Source: Lentisphaerota bacterium
GTDB taxonomy: Bacteria > Verrucomicrobiota > Kiritimatiellia > UBA8416 > JABMPJ01
DNA length: 41,131 nucleotides
Assembly: GCA_013203785.1 (NCBI GenBank)
Contig: JABMPJ010000029.1
Coordinates: 1-41,131 of the forward strand
Direction of reading: 5' to 3'
The translations under genes were made by a program, and so were the position numbers. This document shows, piece by piece, positions 33,601 through 41,131 of the stretch. How positions within the stretch are numbered: the stretch's first letter is position 1; each line of letters begins with the position of its first letter. The notes under the pieces are model-generated. The model saw only the letters and a list, made by a program, of their open reading frames with translations, was not told where the DNA came from and did not search any database.

Positions 33601-36600
33601 AGTTCCCGCAGGGCTGCAGTCCGGCTAACTTGCTAAGCAAGTCAAACTTGGCCAGTGCCTGCTTATCGGCTGCGGCCATGAGTGCCTTGGATTGTTCCGG
33701 TTGCGTCTTCGTCAAAATACGGAAACGGTTCTCTTTAAGCGCTTGCTCGCTGAAGGCCATGGTCGGGGCCTTGCTGTCGAGCTTGAGCGGATTTTCGCCT
33801 TTGGCCGCCCGCTCGGGGTTGTAGCGGTAGAGTGGGAAGCGTCCGCACGCCACAATCTCTTTTTGGTTTTCGAGCCCGTTGGCCATATCGATGCCGTGCG
33901 CGATACAGTGCGAGTAGGCAATGATGAGAGAGGGCCCCTCATAGGCCTCGGCCTCGACAAAGGCTTTCACAACCTGGTTGGCGTTGGCACCCAATGAGAC
34001 CGTGGCGACATAGATGTTGCCGTAGGTCATCGAAATCATGCCCAGATCCTTCTTGCCGACCGGCTTGCCAGCGGCGGCAAACTTGGCGACCGCGCCCAGC
34101 GGTGTAGCCTTGGAGGCCTGTCCACCTGTATTGGAGTAGACTTCGGTGTCCAGCACCAGAACGTTGACGTTGCGGCCGGAGGCGAGGACGTGGTCCAGGC
34201 CACCGTAGCCAATATCGTAGGCCCATCCATCGCCACCGACGATCCATACCGACTTCGTGACGAGGTAGTCGGCCACGGAGAGGAGCTGGCGGCAGTCGCT
34301 ACAGTCGCAATCCGCGAGGGCGGCCTTCAAGGCAGCGACGCGATCGCGTTGGGCTTCGATCGCTTCCTGGGTCGACTGGTCATTGCCGACGACGGCCTCG
34401 AGTAGCGCTTTGGCTGGTGTCTTACAGTCCGTCTCACCGGAGAGCAGGCGCTGGACGAGTTCCCCGGCAAAGGTGGTCAGGCGGTCGACCGTCAGGCGCA
34501 TGCCGAAGCCGAACTCGGCATTGTCCTCGAAGAGGGAGTTCGACCAAGCCGGGCCGCGCCCATCCTCGCGCTTGCAGTAGGGGGTCGTCGGCAGATTTCC
34601 GCCGTAGATTGAAGAGCAGCCGGTCGCATTGGCTATCAGGGCGCGATCGCCAAACAGTTGCGAGAGGAGCTTGACGTAGGCCGTTTCGCCGCAACCGGCG
34701 CAGGCGCCGGAGAACTCGAAGAGCGGCTCGCATAGCTGGCTACCCTTGACCGAGTTGCGGTTGAAGTCCTTGGGATCGAGGAACGGCAGCGAGAGGAAGA
34801 AATCGAAGTTGGCGGCTTCCTTTTCACGCAGCGGGATCTGATCCGCCATCAGGATCGCCTGCTTGCCGGTTTCCTGTTTGGTCTCTTTATCGCGCTCACG
34901 TCCTGGGCAGCGCTGCACGCAGGCCCCACAGCCGGTACAGTCTTCGGGGGCGACCTGGACCGTATATTTCATGCCGGCAAACTCCTTGCCCTTGGCATCG
35001 ACACTCTGGAAGGTCGCCGGTGCCCCTGCCAGGGCGGCGGGGTCATAGACATTGGTGCGGATCGCGGCATGTGGGCACACCAGCGAACACTGTCCGCACT
35101 GGATGCAGAGGGTCGGATCCCAAACGGGAATCTCGGTCGCGATGTTGCGTTTTTCGTAGCGCGTCGTGCCGGTCGGCCAGGTTCCATCAACGGGCATGGC
35201 GCTCACGGGCAGCAAATCTCCATGCTGGCTCATGATGACACCGGTCACCTCATTGACGAATGCGGGGGCACTCTTGTCATGGATCGGCGGCGGCATCGTC
35301 AGGTTGCCAGCCGGGGCGGTCGGCACGGTGACTTGCTTCAGTGCGCCCACGGCGGCGTCGACGGCACGGTAGTTCATCTGGACGATCTCGTCGCCCTTCT
35401 TGCCGTAGCTCTTCTTAATGGCCTTCTTGAGCGACTCGATCGCCTTCTCGGTCGGAAGAATACCGGAAATGGCAAAAAAGCAGGTCTGCATGATGGTGTT
35501 GATGCGCGCCCCCAAGCCCAGCTCACGGGCCAGTGGTAGTGCGTCGATCACATAGAAGGTGATCTTCTTGTCGATGATTTGCTGGGCGATTTCATCGGGC
35601 AGGTGCTGCCAGACCTCATCGGCACCGTAGGGGCTTGCCAGGAGGAAGACGGCTCCCTCTTTGGCGTTGGCCAACATGTCGTATTTCTCGAGAAATGAGA
35701 AGTTGTGACAGGCCACAAAATTGGCCTTGGTGCAGAGGTAGGGACTGCGAATCAGCTCGGGGCCAAAGCGCAGGTGCGATGTCGTGATGGCACCCGCCTT
35801 TTTCGAGTCGTAAACGAAGTAGCCTTGGGCGTAATTGTCCGTATCGGAGCCGATGATCTTGATCGAGTTCTTATTGGCCCCTACGGTGCCGTCTGAACCG
35901 AGGCCGTAGAACATGCACTCGAAGCGGGCATCGGCCTCGACTTGCCATCCGTCATCCCAGCTCAGGCTCGTGCCGGTGACATCGTCGTTGATGCCAATCA
36001 TGAAATGGTTGCGCGGGGCCTCGGCGGCCAGATTGTCGAAGACTGCCTTGACCATGGCCGGTGTGAACTCTTTGGATCCGAGACCGTAGCGGCCACCGAC
36101 GACTTTGGGGTAGCCGCCCTGCAGCGAGAGCCAGCCGTTTTCGATCGATTCACCCAGTGCGGTGCGGATGTCCTGGTAGAGCGGCTCACCGATTGAGCCG
36201 GGCTCCTTGGTGCGATCCAGCACGGCGACGGACGTGACCGAGGCGGGCAGCGCTTCGGCAAACGCTTTGGTGTCGAAGGGGCGGTAGAGGCGAACTTTCA
36301 GGACGCCGACCTTTTCGCCCTGTTTGAGCATGTGCTCGACGGTCTCATGGACCGTATCGGCGCCCGAGCCCATGATGACGATGACGCGCTCGGCATCGTC
36401 GGCACCCATGTAATCGAAGAGGTGATAGGCGCGGCCGGTCAGCGTCGCCAGCTTGTCCATGGCCGCCTGAACGATCCCAGGGGCGTCCTCGTAGAATGTG
36501 TTGACCGTTTCGCGGCCTTGGAAGTAGACATCCGGATTCTGGGCCGTGCCGCGGATCACCGGGCGATCCGGGCTCATGCCGCGGGCGCGGTGAGCGAGCA

Positions 36601-37201
36601 CCTTGTCGTCATCGATCATGGCGCGCATCACGTCACGTGTGACCCCGTCGATCTTCTGAATCTCGTGTGAGGTGCGGAAACCGTCGAAGAAGTGGATAAA
36701 CGGGAGGCGCGAGGCGAGTGTGGCGGCATGCGCCACGAGGGCCAGGTCGTTGATCTCCTGGACGCTGGCCGAGCCCAACATCGCGAACCCGGTCTGACGC
36801 ACAGCCATCACGTCCGAGTGATCACCAAAGATCGAGAGCCCCTGGGCGGCCAGCGAACGGGCGGATACATGGAAGACCGTGCTGGTGAGCTCACCGGCGA
36901 TCTTATACATGTTGGGGATCATAAGAAGCAGGCCCTGCGACGCGGTGAAGGTGGTGGTCAGCGTCCCGGTGGTCAGGGCGCCGTGGACCGCGCCGCTGGC
37001 GCCACCCTCGGACTGTAGCTCAACCACCTCCGGGACGGTGCCCCACAGGTTCTTGGCCCCGGTGGCGCTCAGCTCGTCGGCCAACTCGCCCATGGGCGAT
37101 GAGGGTGTAATAGGATAGATAGCGCAGATTTCGCTGACAGCGTGTGCTACGGTGGCGGCGGCGGCATTGCCATCGACCATAACCATATTCTTCTCGGACA
37201 T
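33599..37201 (-). CDS. nifJ: Pyruvate:ferredoxin (flavodoxin) oxidoreductase
   Basis: A 1200-residue single-chain homodimeric PFOR that converts pyruvate + CoA to acetyl-CoA + CO2 and reduces ferredoxin. Domains in order: the N-terminal pyrimidine-binding domain (YPITPSSPMGE, 29-39), the gamma/CoA region with GADTVHETVEH, the two-[4Fe-4S] insert at about 697 (CIQCGQCSLVCP) and 752 (CTGCGACVQRCP), then the C-terminal TPP/cluster domain with CAGCGET (about 830) and the TPP-Mg motif GDGWAYDIGYGG (about 987). ATG 37201 follows AAGGAG by 9 nt. It lies 57 bp after fba and directly before the V-ATPase operon, which makes it the predicted source of reduced ferredoxin for the Rnf complex. Confidence 0.98.
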   Translation of the reverse strand: MSEKNMVMVDGNAAAATVAHAVSEICAIYPITPSSPMGELADELSATGAKNLWGTVPEVVELQSEGGASGAVHGALTTGTLTTTFTASQGLLLMIPNMYKIAGELTSTVFHVSARSLAAQGLSIFGDHSDVMAVRQTGFAMLGSASVQEINDLALVAHAATLASRLPFIHFFDGFRTSHEIQKIDGVTRDVMRAMIDDDKVLAHRARGMSPDRPVIRGTAQNPDVYFQGRETVNTFYEDAPGIVQAAMDKLATLTGRAYHLFDYMGADDAERVIVIMGSGADTVHETVEHMLKQGEKVGVLKVRLYRPFDTKAFAEALPASVTSVAVLDRTKEPGSIGEPLYQDIRTALGESIENGWLSLQGGYPKVVGGRYGLGSKEFTPAMVKAVFDNLAAEAPRNHFMIGINDDVTGTSLSWDDGWQVEADARFECMFYGLGSDGTVGANKNSIKIIGSDTDNYAQGYFVYDSKKAGAITTSHLRFGPELIRSPYLCTKANFVACHNFSFLEKYDMLANAKEGAVFLLASPYGADEVWQHLPDEIAQQIIDKKITFYVIDALPLARELGLGARINTIMQTCFFAISGILPTEKAIESLKKAIKKSYGKKGDEIVQMNYRAVDAAVGALKQVTVPTAPAGNLTMPPPIHDKSAPAFVNEVTGVIMSQHGDLLPVSAMPVDGTWPTGTTRYEKRNIATEIPVWDPTLCIQCGQCSLVCPHAAIRTNVYDPAALAGAPATFQSVDAKGKEFAGMKYTVQVAPEDCTGCGACVQRCPGRERDKETKQETGKQAILMADQIPLREKEAANFDFFLSLPFLDPKDFNRNSVKGSQLCEPLFEFSGACAGCGETAYVKLLSQLFGDRALIANATGCSSIYGGNLPTTPYCKREDGRGPAWSNSLFEDNAEFGFGMRLTVDRLTTFAGELVQRLLSGETDCKTPAKALLEAVVGNDQSTQEAIEAQRDRVAALKAALADCDCSDCRQLLSVADYLVTKSVWIVGGDGWAYDIGYGGLDHVLASGRNVNVLVLDTEVYSNTGGQASKATPLGAVAKFAAAGKPVGKKDLGMISMTYGNIYVATVSLGANANQVVKAFVEAEAYEGPSLIIAYSHCIAHGIDMANGLENQKEIVACGRFPLYRYNPERAAKGENPLKLDSKAPTMAFSEQALKENRFRILTKTQPEQSKALMAAADKQALAKFDLLSKLAGLQPCGN

Positions 37202-37219
37202 GGGTTCGTCTCCTTGGCT

Positions 37220-37237
37220 GGCCTCTCTCGCAAGGCC
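37220..37237 (-). promoter_or_regulatory. Small hairpin between fba and PFOR genes
   Basis: GGCCT/AGGCC with an 8-nt loop in the 57-bp gap between fba and nifJ. It is possibly an intercistronic processing or stability element; the two genes are probably on one transcript. Confidence 0.35.
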
Positions 37238-37258
37238 ATAAGAATAGTGTGGGTGTGG

Positions 37259-38203
37259 CTAGAGGCTGGCCCGCAGCGAATCGAGCTGACCCGCGCTGCC
37301 CAGAACGTCACTCTTGTGCACGATGTATTTTGCGTATTCCGCCATGAAAACCTTTCCGGCCGGCCGCAGGTCAAAGACTTCTGGATCGTCGCGGAAGCAC
37401 TCGCGGTGCACGCGGCACCATACCAGGCGGCCATCGGTATCGATGTTGACCTTGGTGACACCCATCGTCGAGGCGCGTGTGATCTGGGCCTCGTCCACGC
37501 CTTTGGCACCCTTCATTTTGCCGCCGGCCGCGTTGATACGCTCAACCTCGTCCTGTGGGACCGAGCTTGAACCGTGCATCACCATCGGAAAGCCGGGCAG
37601 CCGGCGGGCGATCTCTTCGATCACCTCAAAATGAAGTCCCTGGCCGCCGGTGAACTTGTAGGCGCCGTGGCTGGTACCGATCGCGCAGGCCAGGCTATCG
37701 CAGCCACTGCGCTCAACGAATTCCTGCACCTGCTTCGGGTCCGTCAGCTTGGCATCGGACTCGTCGACCGAGACGTGCTCTTCAACGCCGCCCAGTTTGC
37801 CGAGCTCGGCCTCGACCGAGATGCCTTTGGCATGGGCGGCATCTACGACCCGCTTGGTGATGGCGATATTCTCGTCGAAATCTTCGGCGCTGGCATCGAT
37901 CATGACCGAGCTGTAGAACCCACTCTCGACGCAGTCATAGCAGGTCTGCTCATCACCATGATCAAGATGCACCGCAAAAATGGCGTCGGGAAAAATCTCT
38001 TCGGCGGCGCGAATCATCGCTTCGAGCAGAACCTTGCTGGTGTAGCTGCGAGCGCCTTTGGAGAGCTGGACGATGAACGGGGCCTTGCTGTCCATATTGC
38101 CGCGGAACAGACCCATAATCTGCTCTGCATTATTGATGTTGTAGGCACCCACGGCGTACTTGCCATACGCGTGACTGAAGAGTGACTTGGTAGGAACGAT
38201 CAT
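37259..38203 (-). CDS. fba: Fructose-bisphosphate aldolase, class II
   Basis: A 314-residue zinc-dependent aldolase that cleaves fructose-1,6-bisphosphate to triose phosphates or forms it in gluconeogenesis. Seen are HLDHGDE (79-85, with catalytic Asp81 and zinc ligand His82), EAELGKLGG, GTSHGAYK, MHGSSSVP and KVNIDTDGR, all family signatures. I chose ATG 38203, 7 nt after AGGGG; the open frame continues 46 codons up through the promoter and is not coding there. It is the first gene of the long energy block and has a strong predicted promoter. Confidence 0.97.
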   Translation of the reverse strand: MIVPTKSLFSHAYGKYAVGAYNINNAEQIMGLFRGNMDSKAPFIVQLSKGARSYTSKVLLEAMIRAAEEIFPDAIFAVHLDHGDEQTCYDCVESGFYSSVMIDASAEDFDENIAITKRVVDAAHAKGISVEAELGKLGGVEEHVSVDESDAKLTDPKQVQEFVERSGCDSLACAIGTSHGAYKFTGGQGLHFEVIEEIARRLPGFPMVMHGSSSVPQDEVERINAAGGKMKGAKGVDEAQITRASTMGVTKVNIDTDGRLVWCRVHRECFRDDPEVFDLRPAGKVFMAEYAKYIVHKSDVLGSAGQLDSLRASL

Positions 38204-38312
38204 TGGTATCCCCTTATGTATCTGCTGGTGACTCTGTAAATCCTCATTACCTGTCTGCGGCCCCGGTGGCAGCATATAGATAGACCTCTCCCGTCGAAGT
38301 TGGAAGCGCACG

Positions 38313-38341
38313 ACTATAAGGGGCCGACTCGTGGAGGTCAA
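38313..38341 (-). promoter_or_regulatory. Strong sigma70-like promoter of fba
   Basis: On the minus strand TTGACC (38341-38336) and TATAGT (38318-38313) have exactly 17 bp between them. The predicted start near 38306 leaves a leader of roughly 100 nt before the fba ATG. This is one of the best promoter matches in the window. Confidence 0.65.
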
Positions 38342-38381
38342 TAGGAGAAAAAAGAAAGAGGGTTGGCCATGCGCCTGGCGG

Positions 38382-38984
38382 TCAATCCTTCAGGATTTCC
38401 CCTCGCCTGATCGTCGGTGCCGTCAGGTTGATCTGGCGCGAGCAGTGTGAGCAGGTGTAGCTTCTATCGCTGTACTGCTCGACTTCATGTCCACAGAAGG
38501 GACACAACCCCTTGCGCAGCTGGTCGGCCAGCGGGATGCTCTCCAAAATGTTGTCCAGCCGCAGGGTCTTGTGCCCGAAGCCGGGTGGATGCGGGGCGGC
38601 TCCGGAGGGTGTCGCCTTGGCCCTCCGTGGACGGGTCGGCACGGGGAGGGTGGCTCCGCACGCGGGGCACTCGAGACCTCGGCCCTCAATCTCGTGATAA
38701 AAGTCCTCGTTCACCTCCAAGGTGACCGCGCAGGAAGGGCAGATGAGCGCGCAGTCGCCAGGGATCACCATGGCCTCACGGCAGGCCGGGCAGAGGAAAG
38801 AGGCTCCACTCAGCGATGCGGGCGTAGCGTAGAGCGTGGCGCAGGCGGGGCAGGGGAAGACGATGGCCGGTTCAGGTGCCTGTAGCGGTTCTCCGCAGTC
38901 GGGACAGGCGAAGTGCTGTCCCACCGCCGCAGCGCCCACACAACAGTGTTTCTCGCAGGCCGGACAGGCAAACAGAATATCCAC
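38382..38984 (-). CDS. Multi-zinc-ribbon protein of unknown function
   Basis: A 200-residue protein with eight CxxC pairs (CPAC, CPDC, CPAC, CPAC, CPSC, CPAC, CPFC, CSHC), enough for about four zinc ribbons. A Pro/Ala-rich linker at about 113-135 separates the last ribbon. There is no signal peptide or membrane segment. GTG 38984 follows AAGGAGGG by 6 nt. It is the last gene of a four-gene unit, 17 bp after the small membrane protein. Such ribbons bind nucleic acid, zinc or partner proteins; I cannot say which here. Confidence 0.8.
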   Translation of the reverse strand: MDILFACPACEKHCCVGAAAVGQHFACPDCGEPLQAPEPAIVFPCPACATLYATPASLSGASFLCPACREAMVIPGDCALICPSCAVTLEVNEDFYHEIEGRGLECPACGATLPVPTRPRRAKATPSGAAPHPPGFGHKTLRLDNILESIPLADQLRKGLCPFCGHEVEQYSDRSYTCSHCSRQINLTAPTIRRGEILKD

Positions 38985-39001
38985 GGCAGGCCCTCCTTAA
39001 T

Positions 39002-39433
39002 CTATGGGCGTGCCTTCAGGAAGAGCACGGCCACAATGACGATGGCGAGACCCAGATAGAAAAGGGTTTGAATGGGTACTGCGGGCCTCCAGCGCTGGGT
39101 CGGTAGCCGCTTGGGGGTGGTGGACTCCGGTTGGGGTGGACGATAGAGCCCCTTCTCCTGGAGCAGCTGGGCGGACGAGATAGCGGAGGTTATGGCGGGC
39201 AGGATGTCGATATCGGCCGAGGTGATGCCGATCGTGTCGGCGGGGGAAACGGTGTCCCATACATCGCCCACGATGTCGCTGTCGATCATGACGTCTTCCG
39301 GACGCACCCCGTCCTGGGGCTTGCGCTGAGCTTCGGCGCTAGCCGCCTCGGTGGGTTGTTCGCGGACGGCTACCGACGGCATCGTTGCCAGCAGTAGAAT
39401 ACACGCCGCAAAACCTATCCGCATCGCGTTCAT
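39002..39433 (-). CDS. Small membrane-anchored protein, unknown function
   Basis: A 143-residue protein with an N-terminal signal-like hydrophobic stretch (residues 5-24) and a C-terminal membrane helix (about 123-140, LFYLGLAIVIVAVLFL). The middle is polar and acidic, then Pro-rich. I recognise no family. ATG 39433 is preceded by GAGGA at only 3 nt; starts at 39451 and 39424 are possible. It lies between the glutaredoxin-like and zinc-ribbon genes with short gaps (19 and 17 bp). Confidence 0.7.
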   Translation of the reverse strand: MNAMRIGFAACILLLATMPSVAVREQPTEAASAEAQRKPQDGVRPEDVMIDSDIVGDVWDTVSPADTIGITSADIDILPAITSAISSAQLLQEKGLYRPPQPESTTPKRLPTQRWRPAVPIQTLFYLGLAIVIVAVLFLKARP

Positions 39434-39452
39434 ATGTCCTCGGTCTGGCATG

Positions 39453-39725
39453 CTATGCCAGGAGTACCTCGATCTCTCCGCTTTCGATCAGGGCGGACAG
39501 CTCCTTCCACCCCTTGACATGCCGGTTTCCAATCATGAGTTGCGGCACAAAATCCGCGTCGCCGAAGTGGTCTTTGAACCGGCGGCCATTCTCATCGTCG
39601 AGCCAGTCACCATCCTGCCATTTCACCTCGAAGGAGTCGAACGGGGTGCCGCGCGTGGTGAAATAATCCATCGCATCGTGACAGGCCCCGCAGAGCTGCG
39701 AATAGAAGATCTCGATCCTGGCCAT
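39453..39725 (-). CDS. Glutaredoxin-like thiol-disulfide protein
   Basis: A 90-residue thioredoxin-fold protein. The redox motif is CGAC at residues 12-15 in FYSQLCGACHDAMDYF, the cis-Pro strand is DFVPQLMIGN, and the C-terminal end HVKGWKELSALI fits the glutaredoxin layout. It has no signal peptide. ATG 39725 follows AAGG by 7 nt; it starts 8 bp after the lipoprotein stop. It probably reduces disulfides or carries a metal for its neighbours; the target is unknown. Confidence 0.8.
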   Translation of the reverse strand: MARIEIFYSQLCGACHDAMDYFTTRGTPFDSFEVKWQDGDWLDDENGRRFKDHFGDADFVPQLMIGNRHVKGWKELSALIESGEIEVLLA

Positions 39726-39733
39726 GCGTTGCC

Positions 39734-40882
39734 TTAGCTTCCCGGCTGTTGCCAATGGATCACATCCTGCGCGGTTACCTTCAGCGTGAACAACAAGGTG
39801 GCTTCCTTGTTGTCAGCCATCAGCGAGTCATCGACCTGTAGCTTGTTCTCGGGATCGATGCTCTCGATGCTCTTGCCGATCATCGGCACGATGAAGGACT
39901 GTAGCAGGTGGGCGCACTGCTGGGCCTCGGAGGCGTTGGCCAGATCCCCAGAGAGAATCACGTCCAATGCTTCGCCCGCCTTGGCTCCCATGACGAAGTT
40001 CTTGATGTTGCGGATCGGGCTGAAGAAGGTCACCATCATACCCGCCTTGGTCTGGTGCTCCTGTGGGTTCGGGTCCTTGAAGGAATCAATCTTGGCCTGG
40101 ATCCGTTTGCGCATGCCGTCTGAGGCGAGGACCAGCAGGCGCACCTGCGTGCCGTTTTCCACCTTGGTGCCCAGTTCGGTCAGCTTCGGGTCGGGGGTGC
40201 CCGCTTCGTTGGCGTTGTCACGTGCCAGCATGCCCTCCATGGCCGCGGCATTGAAGGCAATCAAGAGGGTATTCCCTCCGCGTGATACGGCGGTATGGAC
40301 GACCGGCTCCTTCGGGCTGGTCGGCAACACGCGTGCCACGGGTCGACCCGCGATCTCAATCTCCTCCAACTTGGCTCCTTTGGAGCGCGACGAGAGAATG
40401 CCCATGCACTCATACAGTTTAGGGAAGGGGAGTGATTTGGCGAGCGCGATGGCGCAGGACCCCATCGCCCCGTTGATCTCCTGGCTCGGTTTGGGGTTGT
40501 CCAAATCGATGGTATCGAGATCGGCCGAAAGCAACACCGTGAGGAAGTCCTTCTCGGTGAGACCCGTGACCTCCTGAATTCTGACCCACTCATCCTCGCC
40601 CATCTTGCCGGGGGCCGTCTTGCCGTCTGCTTCGCGCCTCGCCTTGATGGCCTGCATGATCGGTGTCTCTCGCATGGCGGCCATGTCGAGCGTGAAGAGC
40701 ATATCGGCGCCCTCTACGACGGCCACCTGTACGCCCTGCGAACTACCCGCTTTGACAGCCTTGGGCGGGGGCGTGTCGGCTGGACGGCGTGCGTCTGCGG
40801 GTTTGTTCCCGCATCCAACCATAAGGACAGTAGCCGCAGCCAAGCCCATGAGTGCGAAACAACGAGGTCTATTTGTATGCAT
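39734..40882 (-). CDS. Predicted lipoprotein, unknown function
   Basis: A 382-residue protein that begins with a charged segment, a hydrophobic stretch and the lipobox LMVGC (Cys at residue 24), so it should be lipidated and held at the membrane. The mature part is about 350 residues of mixed alpha/beta sequence with no motif I recognise. I chose ATG 40882 because it gives a proper signal peptide and has GGAG 10 nt upstream; the open frame extends 41 codons further without such a signal. It is the first gene of the cassette 40882-38382 and is preceded by a strong leader hairpin. Confidence 0.8.
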   Translation of the reverse strand: MHTNRPRCFALMGLAAATVLMVGCGNKPADARRPADTPPPKAVKAGSSQGVQVAVVEGADMLFTLDMAAMRETPIMQAIKARREADGKTAPGKMGEDEWVRIQEVTGLTEKDFLTVLLSADLDTIDLDNPKPSQEINGAMGSCAIALAKSLPFPKLYECMGILSSRSKGAKLEEIEIAGRPVARVLPTSPKEPVVHTAVSRGGNTLLIAFNAAAMEGMLARDNANEAGTPDPKLTELGTKVENGTQVRLLVLASDGMRKRIQAKIDSFKDPNPQEHQTKAGMMVTFFSPIRNIKNFVMGAKAGEALDVILSGDLANASEAQQCAHLLQSFIVPMIGKSIESIDPENKLQVDDSLMADNKEATLLFTLKVTAQDVIHWQQPGS

Positions 40883-40926
40883 GATCTGGTGTCTCCGTGC
40901 GGTCTTTCCGCTTTTCATTCGATTGA

Positions 40927-40968
40927 TGTCCCCCCTCCGGTGAATCTTTGCCCGGAGCACAGGGGACA
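40927..40968 (-). promoter_or_regulatory. Leader hairpin upstream of the lipoprotein gene
   Basis: TGTCCCC (40927-40933)/GGGGACA (40962-40968) encloses CTCCGG (40935-40940)/CCGGAG (40952-40957), a 13-bp composite stem with an 11-nt loop, 45 bp before the lipoprotein start. Whether it is a leader control element or the terminator of a gene beyond the window cannot be decided. There is no T-run on the minus strand. Confidence 0.5.
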
Positions 40969-41093
40969 CGTTCCGATTCAAACATGCAACGTTGGTGCCA
41001 ATCAAGCTGAAACATGGGTGCCCCCACTAAAGGGGCGCATAACTGCGATTTGGTGCAGGGCAGTGGATCCGAAGGATTCGCCATTCGTCATAA

Positions 41094-41131
41094 TCGTAAT
41101 CCTACTCGTAATCGTACTCGGATTACGATTA
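41094..41131. repeat. 12-bp tandem repeat running off the window end
   Basis: TCGTAATCCTAC (41094-41105) and TCGTAATCGTAC (41106-41117) are followed by a partly inverted TCGGATTACGATTA. The array is cut by the window edge. It is AT-rich compared with the surrounding sequence. Confidence 0.65.

Noticed and set aside
41020..41036. GCCCC/GGGGC hairpin near the window end
   Set aside because: A five-pair stem with no tail or promoter context; likely chance in GC-rich DNA.

Overview
This is a GC-rich, gene-dense bacterial window with 27 protein genes, two tRNA genes and little mobile DNA. The gene content suggests a strictly or largely anaerobic heterotroph of the PVC superphylum, with Kiritimatiellota or Lentisphaerae as the best guess. 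The reasons are an A/V-type ATPase with a DUF2764 subunit, an Rnf complex in the order ABCDGE, a single-chain pyruvate:ferredoxin oxidoreductase (PFOR), a GTP-type PEP carboxykinase, several URO-D/MtaA-like proteins next to AraC regulators, and REP-like palindromes with short tandem repeats between genes. No ribosomal RNA or phylogenetic marker is present, so the placement is an inference.

Region 1 (1-17.5 kb) is an accessory and metabolic patchwork. It starts with a REP doublet and tRNA-Arg(TCT), followed by citrate synthase and an AraC regulator. The AraC gene is divergent from a URO-D-family gene and a PhyH-type dioxygenase gene. Next come an orphan hybrid histidine kinase and a carbohydrate-themed group: a CBM9-like protein, an SGNH hydrolase, a six-hairpin glycosidase-like enzyme and its AraC regulator. 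A URO-D C-terminal remnant lies between the SGNH and glycosidase genes. GTP-PEP carboxykinase, a DUF2294 protein, a second full-length URO-D protein and tRNA-Pro(GGG) complete the region.

Region 2 (17.8-20.6 kb) holds a membrane fatty-acid desaturase divergent from an MFS transporter.

Region 3 (20.6-38.2 kb) is one long minus-strand energy block. In transcription order it reads fba (class II aldolase), PFOR, the V-type ATPase operon E-DUF2764-A-B-D-I-K-K, then rnfABCDGE. Glycolytic carbon would reach pyruvate, PFOR would make reduced ferredoxin, Rnf would turn ferredoxin oxidation into an ion gradient, and the rotary ATPase would use or build that gradient. The ATPase has two proteolipid genes that differ at one predicted ion-ligand residue.

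Region 4 (38.4-40.9 kb) is a compact minus-strand cassette of unknown function: lipoprotein, glutaredoxin-like protein, small membrane-anchored protein and a multi-CxxC zinc-ribbon protein.

The most interesting non-coding signals are these: an attenuator-like triple repeat upstream of pckG; stem-loops placed at the predicted 5' ends of the rnf and tRNA-Pro transcripts; a GC-only hairpin between the two proteolipid genes; and related short tandem repeats (7-, 12- and 14-bp periods) at gene edges, one of which has been read into the C-terminus of ATPase subunit B.
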